Origin: Kroppenstedtia guangzhouensis | Lineage (GTDB): Bacteria > Bacillota > Bacilli > Thermoactinomycetales > DSM-45169 | Assembly (NCBI RefSeq): GCF_014637345.1 | Contig: NZ_BMEX01000002.1 | Location: forward strand, 260,359 to 324,358 | Length of the DNA: 64,000 nt | Direction: 5' to 3' | Part shown: positions 51,501-57,652 of the stretch, one piece after another | Position numbering within the stretch: position 1 is the first letter of the stretch | Layout: every line of letters begins with the position of its first letter | Notes under the pieces: model-generated | The model's database searches: none | Told to the model about the DNA's origin: nothing | Seen by the model: the letters and a program-made list of their open reading frames with translations, nothing else | Position numbers and translations under genes: made by a program

Positions 51501-53951
51501 TGTCAACTCCATCGAAAGATCAAACTTGGAGACACCGTGATCAAATTCATAGGGGGTAAATGGAATCCCCTCTACCGCCGGATCCAAAGCTTCCATGTTC
51601 TGCATCACAAACATCGTATCAAACACCGGATTACGGCTGAGATCCCGCTCTATATTTAGCTTCTCCACCAAAAGATCGAAGGGGAAATCTTGATTCTCAT
51701 ACGCCTCCAATGCGGTCTTTTTCACTTGACGCAAAAATTGGGTAAATGTCTGCTCAGGCTCGACACGGTTACGCATGACCAGCGTGTTGACAAACATTCC
51801 AATGACGGATTCCACATCTGCATGGGAACGACCTGTGATCGGTGATCCGACCACCACGTCCCGTTCACGTGTGTACGCTGCGATCAGCACCGAGTAGAGT
51901 GCGAGCAACACCATGTACGGAGTGCTTCCCGTCTTTACAGCCAGACGATTGATCCCGACTGTCACATCCGCCGGTACCGTGAAGGTCAAACGCCGTCCGG
52001 CAAAGGTTTGTTTTGCCGGACGCGGAAAGTCAGTCGGAAAATTCAAGCCCGGCGGGATCCCCTGCAAAGCTTGAAGCCAATAGCTCTCCTGTTCGCACAT
52101 CGCCTCCGTCTGAAGCTGTTTTTCTTGCCACACGGCGTACTCTTTGTACTGCCAGGGAAGCAAAGGCAGTGACTCTTCCCTATATAACGCCATGCACTCA
52201 CGGTTGAGAATCTCCAGGGACACACCATCGGCGATGATATGATGTAAATCAGCCAGGAACAAGTACCGTTCCTCTCCCATTCGCATCAAGGCAAACCGGG
52301 CCAAAGGCCCTTGATCCAAAACAAACGGCCGGACAAAATCCGCCACTGCCGCTTGGATGCGCTCCTGTTCCGTATCACCGGTGAAATCACTGATATCCAT
52401 CCGCTGCAGGCGGATCTCCACTTGATTCTCAATCCGCTGTTTCGGCTCACCATCAATTAGGTGAAAGGTTGTTCGAAGTGCCTCATGTCTTGCCGCCAGT
52501 TGTTGCAACGCTGTTTCCAACCGATCGGCGTCGACGGCGAAACGAATAACCATCGCGCTTGGAATGTTATAGCCCGTATCCGCCCCCGAGAACTGCTGCA
52601 ACAGATAAATCCGTTTCTGTTGCGAAGTTACCGGATAGTACTCCCTCACGCCCACAGGCTCAAGTCCTTGAAAGGGCCGCATGGACTTTTCCTCCAGAAC
52701 GGCAGCCAGTTCCCGAATGGTCGGATATTGGAAGATCAAACTGACCGGTACCTCCAACCCGTACTCCTTTTTCAACAGCGACACACTGGCCAAAGCTTGC
52801 AAGGATTGGCCGCCGAGCTCGAAAAAATGGTCCAAGGCTCCGACGCGTTCCTTGCCAAGCACCTGTTTCCAAAGACGAGCCAGCCGGGTCTCCATCTCAC
52901 CGGCCGGTTCCACATAGGCGGAAACTGCTTCCGCCGCAGATGTCGTCCACACGGTCTTCTCCCCGTCTCCTCCCCGGAGAGACGAAATAAATTCCAAAAA
53001 CCTCCCGGCCAACTGTTCTTCCGCATCCGCTGCCAGTTTGATCCGCTCGACGGTTTTCCCCAGCGTTTCGGCAGTGACAACTCCGGTCAAATGCATCTTT
53101 ATCAATGTGCCGCGGATCACGCCCCAATTTGCCGCCGACTTTTTCATGGACTCCGAAACATCTTGAAAGCCGGGATGAACGTGTTTACCCAGAAAGGAGA
53201 GCATCTGCGCAAACTTGACCCGTCCATCAGCCACATGTCCAAGCTCTGAAAATAACGGTACTTCCGTAAAATGAGGGAAGCCCTCCGTCTCCCGTCGCAT
53301 ATCGAAAGAAGTCGCCAGTTGCTCGGCAAAGAGACGCATCTGTGAGAAGATCTGCCTGTCCACCAGCAACTTTTCCACCCATCCATACAGATCACTCACC
53401 ACTTGCTTCCAGTCAGTCACTTCTTCCTTCACAAGCTCCAGCGTACTCGCCGTCAAATATCCTTTGTGAAAGAGATCCAGCGGAAGCTTTTCCCCTTTGA
53501 CCATAAAATAGGGATCGGTTGCAAAGAGACAATTCTGTTCCGGATCGTATCCAGTCACCACAAATGAATGAATAATATCCTTTTTTTGGTAATTCTCGTC
53601 CCAAGGGACCCAGAAAGAATTCATGGTCGCTACGGCGGGATAGCCGGAGAACAACTGGTTCAAAATGATGGATAATCCTTCATCGGATGTATCTGTCTGA
53701 TGGGTGTTACTTTTCATCCCGTGGTATTTTTCGAGATCGATGAAAAAACCGTTCGGATCAATCCTTATACGATCACCCAACCGCCCGCCTCCGTCTGGAG
53801 AAAAGCGGAAATCCCACATCCTCGCATACATCAATTCATGCTTTCGATCGAGGTAATTGGCCAGTGTGGCGATCACATCATCGATGCAATTATGTTCAAA
53901 ATGCTTGCAAGGTTCCATGTCATACAGTAAGTAAGAATACTTTTGTCCCAT
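42561..53951 (-). CDS. Terminal NRPS: BtrH-like domain-PCP-(C-A-PCP)x3-TE
   Basis: A 3796-residue synthetase. Residues 1-330 resemble the BtrH N-terminal acyltransferase family, a papain/C39-like fold with Cys22 in HNCIDD, His128 in IIHSFVVTGYD and Asp146 in FATDPYF, plus GYPAVATMNSFWVPW. An orphan carrier follows (GGQSLQ near 379). Then come three modules: C (HHIIADG, 569), A (1040), PCP (GGHSL, 1432); C (HHIITDG, 1605), A (2079), PCP (2469); C (HHIISDG, 2650), A (3129), PCP (3517). A type I thioesterase ends the protein with GYSAGG near 3640, the Asp in LMDSVPDG and the His in GSHF. Specificity codes read DVWNIAMVYK (threonine-like), DFWSLGMIVK and DFFGIGAIVK (unassigned). As the only TE-bearing protein it should act last despite being encoded first. 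I infer that the BtrH-like domain moves the chain from the previous synthetase to the orphan PCP. GGGGGTG precedes the ATG. Confidence 0.9.
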   Translation of the reverse strand: MGQKYSYLLYDMEPCKHFEHNCIDDVIATLANYLDRKHELMYARMWDFRFSPDGGGRLGDRIRIDPNGFFIDLEKYHGMKSNTHQTDTSDEGLSIILNQLFSGYPAVATMNSFWVPWDENYQKKDIIHSFVVTGYDPEQNCLFATDPYFMVKGEKLPLDLFHKGYLTASTLELVKEEVTDWKQVVSDLYGWVEKLLVDRQIFSQMRLFAEQLATSFDMRRETEGFPHFTEVPLFSELGHVADGRVKFAQMLSFLGKHVHPGFQDVSESMKKSAANWGVIRGTLIKMHLTGVVTAETLGKTVERIKLAADAEEQLAGRFLEFISSLRGGDGEKTVWTTSAAEAVSAYVEPAGEMETRLARLWKQVLGKERVGALDHFFELGGQSLQALASVSLLKKEYGLEVPVSLIFQYPTIRELAAVLEEKSMRPFQGLEPVGVREYYPVTSQQKRIYLLQQFSGADTGYNIPSAMVIRFAVDADRLETALQQLAARHEALRTTFHLIDGEPKQRIENQVEIRLQRMDISDFTGDTEQERIQAAVADFVRPFVLDQGPLARFALMRMGEERYLFLADLHHIIADGVSLEILNRECMALYREESLPLLPWQYKEYAVWQEKQLQTEAMCEQESYWLQALQGIPPGLNFPTDFPRPAKQTFAGRRLTFTVPADVTVGINRLAVKTGSTPYMVLLALYSVLIAAYTRERDVVVGSPITGRSHADVESVIGMFVNTLVMRNRVEPEQTFTQFLRQVKKTALEAYENQDFPFDLLVEKLNIERDLSRNPVFDTMFVMQNMEALDPAVEGIPFTPYEFDHGVSKFDLSMELTERNGELHGCLDYRRDLFLQSSMELFIQHFQELLRSATTNPHAKIADLALMSEAEKKQLLQTERARVKDVQWPENATLHELFQEQVRRFPDAEAVVCGDERLTYRELNAKADRVAHVLRMSGVGAECLVAVMMERSVEMIAVLLGVLKAGGAYLPIDPDYPEERVSFMLEDSQTKWLVTQRLHGQKVDFPGEVFYAEELFAGKEPSEGIIPAPTKVRPENLAYVTYTSGTTGRPKGVMIEHRHVVQLLVQTPGKFKFTEADVWMMFHSFCFDVSVWEMYSALLHGGSLVIVPKDVARDPQAFAELVSRERVTVLNQTPSAFYSFEQAVERSHLDFSLRFVIFAGEALKPGLLKGWKKRFPQVRLINMYGITETTVYVTFKEIGEREIRNNLSNIGTPLPTYKCIVCDEWGRPVPKGVPGELYIGGAGIARGYLNRPELTEERFVEHPDFPGERLYKSGDLVRLQPDGELEYCGRIDQQVKIRGYRIETSEIEVLLMQHEQVQEAAVVAIADDMGVQELCAYVVADEEVNLADLRGHLAHELPSYMIPSAFVRLEKIPLTPNGKMDHRALPKPDVNMQSGTAYIPPADQVEEELVALWQEVLRAERIGVEDDFFTLGGHSLNAAVLTAEISKRLGVQVPLRQFFQTPTIRALAKVIRHADKRMSEEISPAPKAELYPVSSSQKRMILLQDMDGVQLTYHLPSCFILEGPVDTTRIESAFRALIKRHEILRTQFEWQGDQVMQRVLEEVPFELEQMQGSLESWMRPFDLSQAPLVRAGLQKLDADRHLMVVDMHHIITDGVSMATLVSDLVKLYSGESLPEMRLQYRDYAVWEQKLLNSEAIRRHEKFWKEQFAKGVPVLELPYDRPRPPVKSFAGGLLEFRADASLSERVKQLALETDTTPFMVLMGAFTVLLYKHGGQREVVVGSPVAGRPHADLFPLIGMFVNTLALRYHMEPEQTFAAYLQDVKEWTLAAFEHQIYPFDQLVEELDLPRDMSRSALFDVMFVLQNMEEPELQGEGITIHPQPADTRTSKFDLTLAAEERPDGFAFTFEYATALFDRETMEKWSRRLLRLLEQVTQNRDVPLQDLEILAEEEKRAILAPSFAPHPSRESEGMTVHAKFEEMVRKQPDAKALVCGSEQLTYAQLNAKANKVATVLRQKGVQPDQTVGVMTKRSTDLVAALLGVLKAGAAYVPVDPEYPPERIGYILKDSEAKCLVIQQELYQEMQGALEYDGQVVFVEEAVRAAGEAETQPPVSEPHHLAYVIYTSGTTGQPKGVAVEHRHLLEVILSLPKEDFRFGPGDVWTAFHSVGFDFSVWEIFGCLLTGGKLVVVHRDTARDTSAFLELLRSERVTVLSQTPSAFYALSSLEACGDPTLCVHTVLLGGEALKSSSLAVWKKRYADCRLINMYGITETTIVGTYKNIGSREIENNESAIGQPFPPYTCYVLDENKRLVPPGTPGELYIGGRAVARGYVNRPELTAERFIPHPYNPAERVYRTGDLVRVRQNGDLEYLGRVDQQVKIRGYRIEISEIEHHLQAHDQALEAIVQPFVNDSGEMELCAYVVMESQVSLSEWREYLAQRLPMYMIPAYFVQLEKIPLTPNGKVDRRALPKPDPSKRLETFFVAPADHLEKELVKLWQDALDLERMGVEDDFFAIGGHSLKATMLIAQIHERFDVKVPLRQLFLTPTVRGIAQYIRRAEPHRFASIGQAPKAETYPVSSAQKRLLLLHELEGADTSYNMPAVYLLEGPLNRERVETAFRGLIERHESLRTSLVWREGEPVQIISEEIQFSLEEIPAQEVNEAVKGWVRSFDLSQAPLFRAGLMPLDDERHLLLLDMHHIISDGLSMNILIRDFAALYAGKKLPPLRLQYKDYAVWQQEQLTTQGMVEQEQFWLDQFAEGVPVLELATDHPRPATKSFEGRWWECEADTELTAKVKQLAQETGTTLYMVLLAAFYALLHKHSGQEDMVIGSPVAGRAHGDLAPILGMFVNTLAIRQRPKGEKPFSHFLQEVKEGVLAAQEHQDYPFDLLVSRLPLNRDMSRQALFDVLFVLQNLDMPEVGEVLDGLTISSVKFEHTTSKFDLSLTVEEQDDKLMFGFEYATALFEEATVDSLGSRFLRLLEEVTRDPHVRLADIQLLTPEEEKFLMTGMQLKEPEETEADFDWDFGETEPAVTTIHRRFEAQLWSTPDRVAVKCGEVSLTYRELDRLANGLAHELRAKGVAADQRVAVVMDRSVEMIAAMLGVLKAGGAYVPIDPDYPQERIEFTLRDSGAGWLVMQESLAEHVSFSGEKLFIEKVVPADEAPEVDVREDHLCYVIYTSGTTGHPKGVMIEHRNLLSVMDRLSGEFGFRPGDIWTQFHSIGFDFSVFEIYGALLTGGTLVIVPKEITRDTPGFLRLVREEGITVLGQTPSAFYALSEWEQKGAPDLNVRVMIFGGERLKPSLLRSWKTRYSDCRLFNAYGITETTIVGADKEIDWNEIEHNISSIGHPYPDYTCYVFDQHMRPVLPGVSGELYIGGPGVARGYINLPKLTAERFIANPYCTKERLYKSGDLVRLLPNGEMEYLGRIDHQVKVRGHRIEPGEIERCLQMHENVREAVVLATEDQSGMAELCAYLVASPELSIPELRVYVSEHLPGYMIPTHYILLERMPLTVNGKVDRRALPQPDPSSLRKASYEAPANTLEEQLAAIWKEVLHLERVGVEDDFFLIGGHSLRAVKMTALVYERLGWEISLRDLYEQPTIRRLATRLEFGEKKRQPLVCLNGTSERLQAGRTLFAFPPLGGDAYTFKAMAAYLTDIHLYGFDFIQEDDRIAQYVRYITSVQPEGAYTLLGYSAGGSLAYETAVALEAAGLKVAGLILMDSVPDGGTIDREWDENQLLRLAEHHLEGVADWVRQPSLRQKVLKEMKRYLDSYANTNYQRPIQADIHLIRSLDGTPGSPIWPELTKGTFEESPGAGSHFTMLQGEALAHNAKRVRQIAGTWMHSC

Positions 53952-54065
53952 TTATTCACCCCCGTGAACTCGTCGGAAATCAAAATGAAGCGCAACCCGC
54001 TGTACGACACCCCTGACGGATCACTTTGTCATTGTCCCGGTGGGTTGTTATGGGGTGTGCAATCC

Positions 54066-54296
54066 TTACTCAGCAAGAGTCATCCCGATCCCTTTCTTTA
54101 CAGCTTGGGTATAATAGTAAGCTACGATGGCAATATCAAAGGAGGCCATCCCTATCGGATTGAAAAATAAGGTTTGATCAGGAGGAATTTTTTTGAACAG
54201 ATCTCCGCGCACAACATCGGTGATTGCAAAAGTCTCTTCCTTTTGTAACCCCCGTTCTCGGTGCATCCTTTCGACATCCGGCTTACAGCAAGGAGG
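54066..54296 (-). pseudogene. C-terminal remnant of an SbnB/ornithine cyclodeaminase-like gene
   Basis: An open stretch of about 75 codons reads like the C-terminal end of the ornithine cyclodeaminase/SbnB family, with LFFNPIGMASFDIAIVAYYY and a terminal GIG. A stop codon lies just upstream in frame at 54297-54299, and no NAD-binding core is present, so about four fifths of a normal gene is missing. A possible ATG at 54266 exists, but a short product would be non-functional. SbnB works with SbnA to make 2,3-diaminopropionate, the substrate of carbamoylation in zwittermicin A biosynthesis. Its remnant directly follows the carbamoyltransferase gene, with a 14-base overlap in another frame. Confidence 0.7.
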
Positions 54297-55251
54297 TCAG
54301 GATCGCCTTTTGAATATGCAGTCGGTTTTCCGACTCTTCGTAGATCAGCGATTGTTTGCTGTCGATCACGTCGGCTGTGGCTTCATCACCCCGGATGATC
54401 GGGAGACAGTTCATAAAGTAAGCTCCTTCGTTGGCCAGTTTGAAACGTTCTTTCGTCACACACCATTCATCACGGATATCCAACTTGAGACGATTTTCTT
54501 CTTCGACCGGCAGGGTCAGGCTGCCCCACGTTTTCGCATAGACCACGTCGGCACCTTCCAAAGCCTCCTCCAAGTCATGACAGTATTCGATGGTGCCGCC
54601 TGAACTCTTGACCGCTTGGCTTGCAAAAGACGTATATTCTTCATCCAGCTCAAATCCCTTCGGATGAGCGATGCGAAGATTCATGCCGAGTTGAGCCGCC
54701 GCCGTCAGCAGGGAGTGGGTAACACCCGGTGATTTTTTGCGTTCCGCATATCCCCAAGTGAAGACGATTTTTTTCTCTTTGTAGGATTCGCCGTAAACTT
54801 CTTTCAAGGTCATCAGATCAGCCAAAACCTGACAGGGATGATCTTTATCATCCAATGCATTGATCACCGGACAATCCGCATACTCGGCCAATTTCTCCAA
54901 AGTTCGCCGGCCCATGCCGTAGTCTCTCATGTCATACCAGCGCACGATAATCGCGTCAAGATAGCGGCTCATTACCGAAGCCGTGTCGCGGATGCTCTCC
55001 TTATTTGCCAGTTGCAAAGAGGTGTTGCTGAAATATTCCGCATGAGCACCCAGTTGGCGGGCGGCCACTTGAAAGGAGATGCGAGTGCGGGTGGACGGTA
55101 CACTGAACAAAAGACCCAGCGTTTTTTTGCTGAGATACTCTTTGTGATCGAGTCCTCTCTTCATCTCCAGCCCCAGCTCCAGCAAGGTTTCCAATTCTTC
55201 TTTTTTAAAATCCTTCAAACTCAGAAAATCCCGATTTCTCAAATTCACCAA
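54283..55251 (-). CDS. Carbamoyltransferase, ornithine carbamoyltransferase family (non-canonical)
   Basis: A 322-residue enzyme of the aspartate/ornithine carbamoyltransferase fold. The carbamoyl-phosphate motif STRTR is near residue 53, HPCQVLADL near 138, and NCLPIIRG near 280 where catabolic and anabolic enzymes have HCLP. The ornithine-binding DxxxSMG region is replaced by AKTWGS, so L-ornithine is probably not the substrate. In zwittermicin A biosynthesis a related enzyme carbamoylates 2,3-diaminopropionate to ureidoalanine. The adjacent SbnB remnant supports that original role. No arginine biosynthesis genes are nearby. Two starts fit AAAGGAG: TTG at 55251 and GTG at 55248. It heads the long cluster operon. 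Carbamoyltransferase activity is very likely; substrate is inferred. Confidence 0.85.
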   Translation of the reverse strand: MVNLRNRDFLSLKDFKKEELETLLELGLEMKRGLDHKEYLSKKTLGLLFSVPSTRTRISFQVAARQLGAHAEYFSNTSLQLANKESIRDTASVMSRYLDAIIVRWYDMRDYGMGRRTLEKLAEYADCPVINALDDKDHPCQVLADLMTLKEVYGESYKEKKIVFTWGYAERKKSPGVTHSLLTAAAQLGMNLRIAHPKGFELDEEYTSFASQAVKSSGGTIEYCHDLEEALEGADVVYAKTWGSLTLPVEEENRLKLDIRDEWCVTKERFKLANEGAYFMNCLPIIRGDEATADVIDSKQSLIYEESENRLHIQKAILTSLL

Positions 55252-55293
55252 TCAGCACTCCTTTATTGGGTCAAGATAAGCATGTTAAGGAAC

Positions 55294-55400
55294 AAGATCG
55301 TGTCTACCACGTTACACCCGGAGGGCACCAGTTGCGCCTGGCCCCTTTCGCTCCCGGTCTCCCTATGACAGTACACGACTCCCTTTTCTACGTCCATTTT
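55294..55400 (-). repeat. Copy A of a 107-nt repeated leader element
   Basis: This stretch matches 59395-59501 along its whole 107-nt length, with well conserved ends (AAGATCGTGT-CTACCAC on one side, GACAGT-CAC-CTCCCTTTTC-GTCCATTTT on the other) and a variable middle. On the minus strand TCGTGT near the 5' end can pair with ACACGA near the 3' end, and CCAG-n6-CTGG forms an inner hairpin. It ends about 43 bases before the carbamoyltransferase start, so it would be in the 5' leader of the cluster operon. Confidence 0.6.
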
Positions 55401-55698
55401 TTGGTTATTAAATAGTCTTTTTTACAAGGATAATTAAGGGAATTACGCCCCCCATAAAGTCCCGGAAGCGTTGGTGCTTCACGGCCAATGAATGAGGGGA
55501 AACCGCAAATTGGCTTGTCCGGCCAGCATTCTCTTGGATTACATCTGCACAACACTTCATCAACAGCCTATACTTATATATTCCACAAAAGAATCTATTC
55601 TCCTTTAGAATAAACTAAAAGTTAGTAAATAAAAGTGAATATAATAAACAGACCAACTTCACCCCAGCAAGTGATCTCCCACTGAAAATGACAAATAC

Positions 55699-55743
55699 AA
55701 AAAACCCCCTTGCGATCGCCAGCTATGCTTCGGCAAGGGGGTT
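55699..55743 (-). terminator. Intrinsic terminator of the yknWXYZ operon
   Basis: On the minus strand AACCCCCTTGC (55733-55743) pairs perfectly with GCAAGGGGGTT (55703-55713) around a 19-base loop, followed by a run of six T (55699-55704). It lies 18 bases after the yknZ stop. Confidence 0.9.
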
Positions 55744-55760
55744 GGGTAAACGGGAGGTGA

Positions 55761-56957
55761 CTATTCGTAGCGAAGGCATTCGATCGGGTTCATGCGAGAA
55801 GCTTTATTGGCGGGCAATAAGCCGAAAATGACACCGAACAGAGCGGAAAACAGGACTGCACCCAAGGTCACCCACGGGGAAATCACTGCCGGTAAAGGAG
55901 ACAGTAATGCGATCAGGCCAATCGCTCCATACCCCAGCAAGATTCCGATCAATCCACCGATGATGGACAGTGTGACCGATTCGATCAAAAATTGGGTTAA
56001 TATTTGATTCCGTGTCGCTCCCAAGGACATACGGATTCCGATTTCCCGTGTGCGTTCCGTCACGGATACCAGCATGATATTCATCACACCGATTCCACCG
56101 ACCAGCAGGGAGATTCCCCCGATACTACCGATGACCATGGTCATGATCCCAGCCACTTGATTAATTCCTTTGACCAGTTGATCCAGGTTCATCACTTCAT
56201 AATCCCCTTTTGTCTGGTGGTTACTTTCCAGCAACTGGATCGCGGAATCCCCTACATCTTTGATCCGATCCGCACTTTCCGCCTGAAGGGTTAATTGGTT
56301 GATCTGGCTTTTACCCAGAACTCCTCGCCAGGTCTGGTAGGGTAAATAGATGATGGCTTGCTCAAAAGAGCCCATCAATCCCTGCGGCTCTTCCAAGACA
56401 CCGATCACCTGAATCGGTTGCGTTCCGATCCGGATGATTTTCCCTACGGGATCCTCATTGGGAAAGAGATCCTCTTTTATTTTGTGACTGATCACGGCAC
56501 CGGAATTTCCACTGAGAAAATCAGCGGTTTGAAAAGAACGGCCTTGGGTCACCTGTTGACCGTCCATTTCCATAAAGGCGTTGTTGTTCACTCCGAGCAC
56601 CATCGCCCCTTCACTTTCCTTTTTTCGGTACCGGATATCCAGTATCTCGTAACTGGATGCAGCTACTTGTTTCACGCCGGGGAGATCTTCCAGATCCCGA
56701 ATATCCTGTTCTGTGAAGAAACCGGGAGGCACTTGTCCATTGTTGTTGATCAGGGTTTCTTCATTGGGCATCACATTTATGGTATTCCCCGCACCGGCAA
56801 ATGCTTGGGTCAGCTCCTCCGTCCCTCCCTGACCGATGGCCACAATGATCAAGACGGATGCCACTCCGATCACGATTCCCAGCATGGTTAAAACCGCTCT
56901 CATCTTGTGGGCGCGAATGGAATCCAAGGCCATCTTGAGATTCTCAAGCAGTTTCAC
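55761..56957 (-). CDS. yknZ: MacB-like ABC transporter permease YknZ
   Basis: A 398-residue MacB/FtsX-type permease. One transmembrane helix near the N-terminus (AVLTMLGIVIGVASVLIIVA) is followed by a large extracytoplasmic domain of about 200 residues, then three helices near the C-terminus and the typical ending ANKASRMNPIECLRYE. Members do not pump through a channel but couple ATP hydrolysis to an external mechanical step; in Bacillus YknWXYZ protects against the SdpC killing factor. The start overlaps yknY by ATGA, and the gene is last in a four-gene operon ended by a strong terminator. The order W-X-Y-Z supports the symbol. A role in export or immunity for the adjacent NRPS product is possible but not shown. 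Confidence 0.9.
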   Translation of the reverse strand: MKLLENLKMALDSIRAHKMRAVLTMLGIVIGVASVLIIVAIGQGGTEELTQAFAGAGNTINVMPNEETLINNNGQVPPGFFTEQDIRDLEDLPGVKQVAASSYEILDIRYRKKESEGAMVLGVNNNAFMEMDGQQVTQGRSFQTADFLSGNSGAVISHKIKEDLFPNEDPVGKIIRIGTQPIQVIGVLEEPQGLMGSFEQAIIYLPYQTWRGVLGKSQINQLTLQAESADRIKDVGDSAIQLLESNHQTKGDYEVMNLDQLVKGINQVAGIMTMVIGSIGGISLLVGGIGVMNIMLVSVTERTREIGIRMSLGATRNQILTQFLIESVTLSIIGGLIGILLGYGAIGLIALLSPLPAVISPWVTLGAVLFSALFGVIFGLLPANKASRMNPIECLRYE

Positions 56958-57652
56958 CGGATCTCCTCCTTCCCTCTGCTCTGGATGGAGTCCCCGATGA
57001 TGCGGCCGTCACGGATTACGACCTGTCTTTGTGCTCTCTCTGCCACTTCCGGATCGTGAGTGATCACAACCAACGTCCGTCCTTCCCGGTGCAGATCATC
57101 AAAGAGATCCAGCACCCGGGCTCCTGAGGCGGTATCCAGTGCACCGGTAGGTTCATCCGCCAATAACAGGTGGGGTTCATTCACCAGCGCACGAGCAATC
57201 GCCACCCGCTGTTGCTGTCCCCCGGACAGCTCCGAAGGTCGGTGGTGCTCCCGGTCATCCAAGCCCACTTTGGCCAGCGCCTCCCGGGCCCGTCTCTCCC
57301 GTTCCGTCTTGGTAAATCCCGCATAGATCAAAGGCAGTGCCACATTCTGTCGGGCACTCATCCGGGGTAACAGATGAAAATGCTGAAACACAAACCCAAT
57401 CCATTGATTTCGGATCTGGGCAAGCACGGTTTCATCCGCTTGGCTGACCTCTTTTCCATTCAAATAGTAACTTCCTGCCGTCGGTTGATCCAAACAACCG
57501 ATCAGATTCATCAGAGTGGATTTCCCTGAACCGGAGGGCCCCATGATGGAGACATACTCCCCCTCCTCAATCGTCAGCGAAATATCCTTCAAGACGGGGA
57601 CGGCGATTTCTCCTGTTTGATAGGTTTTTTCAATTCCCTCCAACCGAATCAT
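56954..57652 (-). CDS. yknY: MacB-like ABC transporter ATPase YknY
   Basis: A 232-residue nucleotide-binding subunit with Walker A GPSGSGKST near residue 39, Q-loop FVFQHFHLLP, signature LSGGQQQRVAIARAL near 143 and Walker B LLLADEPTGALD near 165. It is of the LolD/MacB class, which pairs with an FtsX-type permease. It overlaps yknX and yknZ by ATGA on both sides, so the three proteins are co-translated in the order adaptor, ATPase, permease. Confidence 0.92.
   Translation of the reverse strand: MIRLEGIEKTYQTGEIAVPVLKDISLTIEEGEYVSIMGPSGSGKSTLMNLIGCLDQPTAGSYYLNGKEVSQADETVLAQIRNQWIGFVFQHFHLLPRMSARQNVALPLIYAGFTKTERERRAREALAKVGLDDREHHRPSELSGGQQQRVAIARALVNEPHLLLADEPTGALDTASGARVLDLFDDLHREGRTLVVITHDPEVAERAQRQVVIRDGRIIGDSIQSRGKEEIR

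Larger units (their letters stand above)
55252..55760. other. Gene-free region between yknZ and the cluster
   Basis: About 510 bases. It contains, in minus-strand order, the yknZ terminator, an AT-rich stretch with an inverted repeat TATTCT-n5-AGAATA (55596-55612), and a 107-nt element that also occurs at 59395-59501. The promoter of the cluster operon must be here. A TATTAT box with a poor TTGCTG -35 match is visible in the AT-rich part, but I cannot choose a promoter with confidence. No coding sequence is recognisable. Confidence 0.5.

Noticed and set aside
54283-55251. Anabolic ornithine carbamoyltransferase ArgF
   Set aside because: Ornithine-binding SMG region and HCLP motif are changed, and no arginine genes are nearby.
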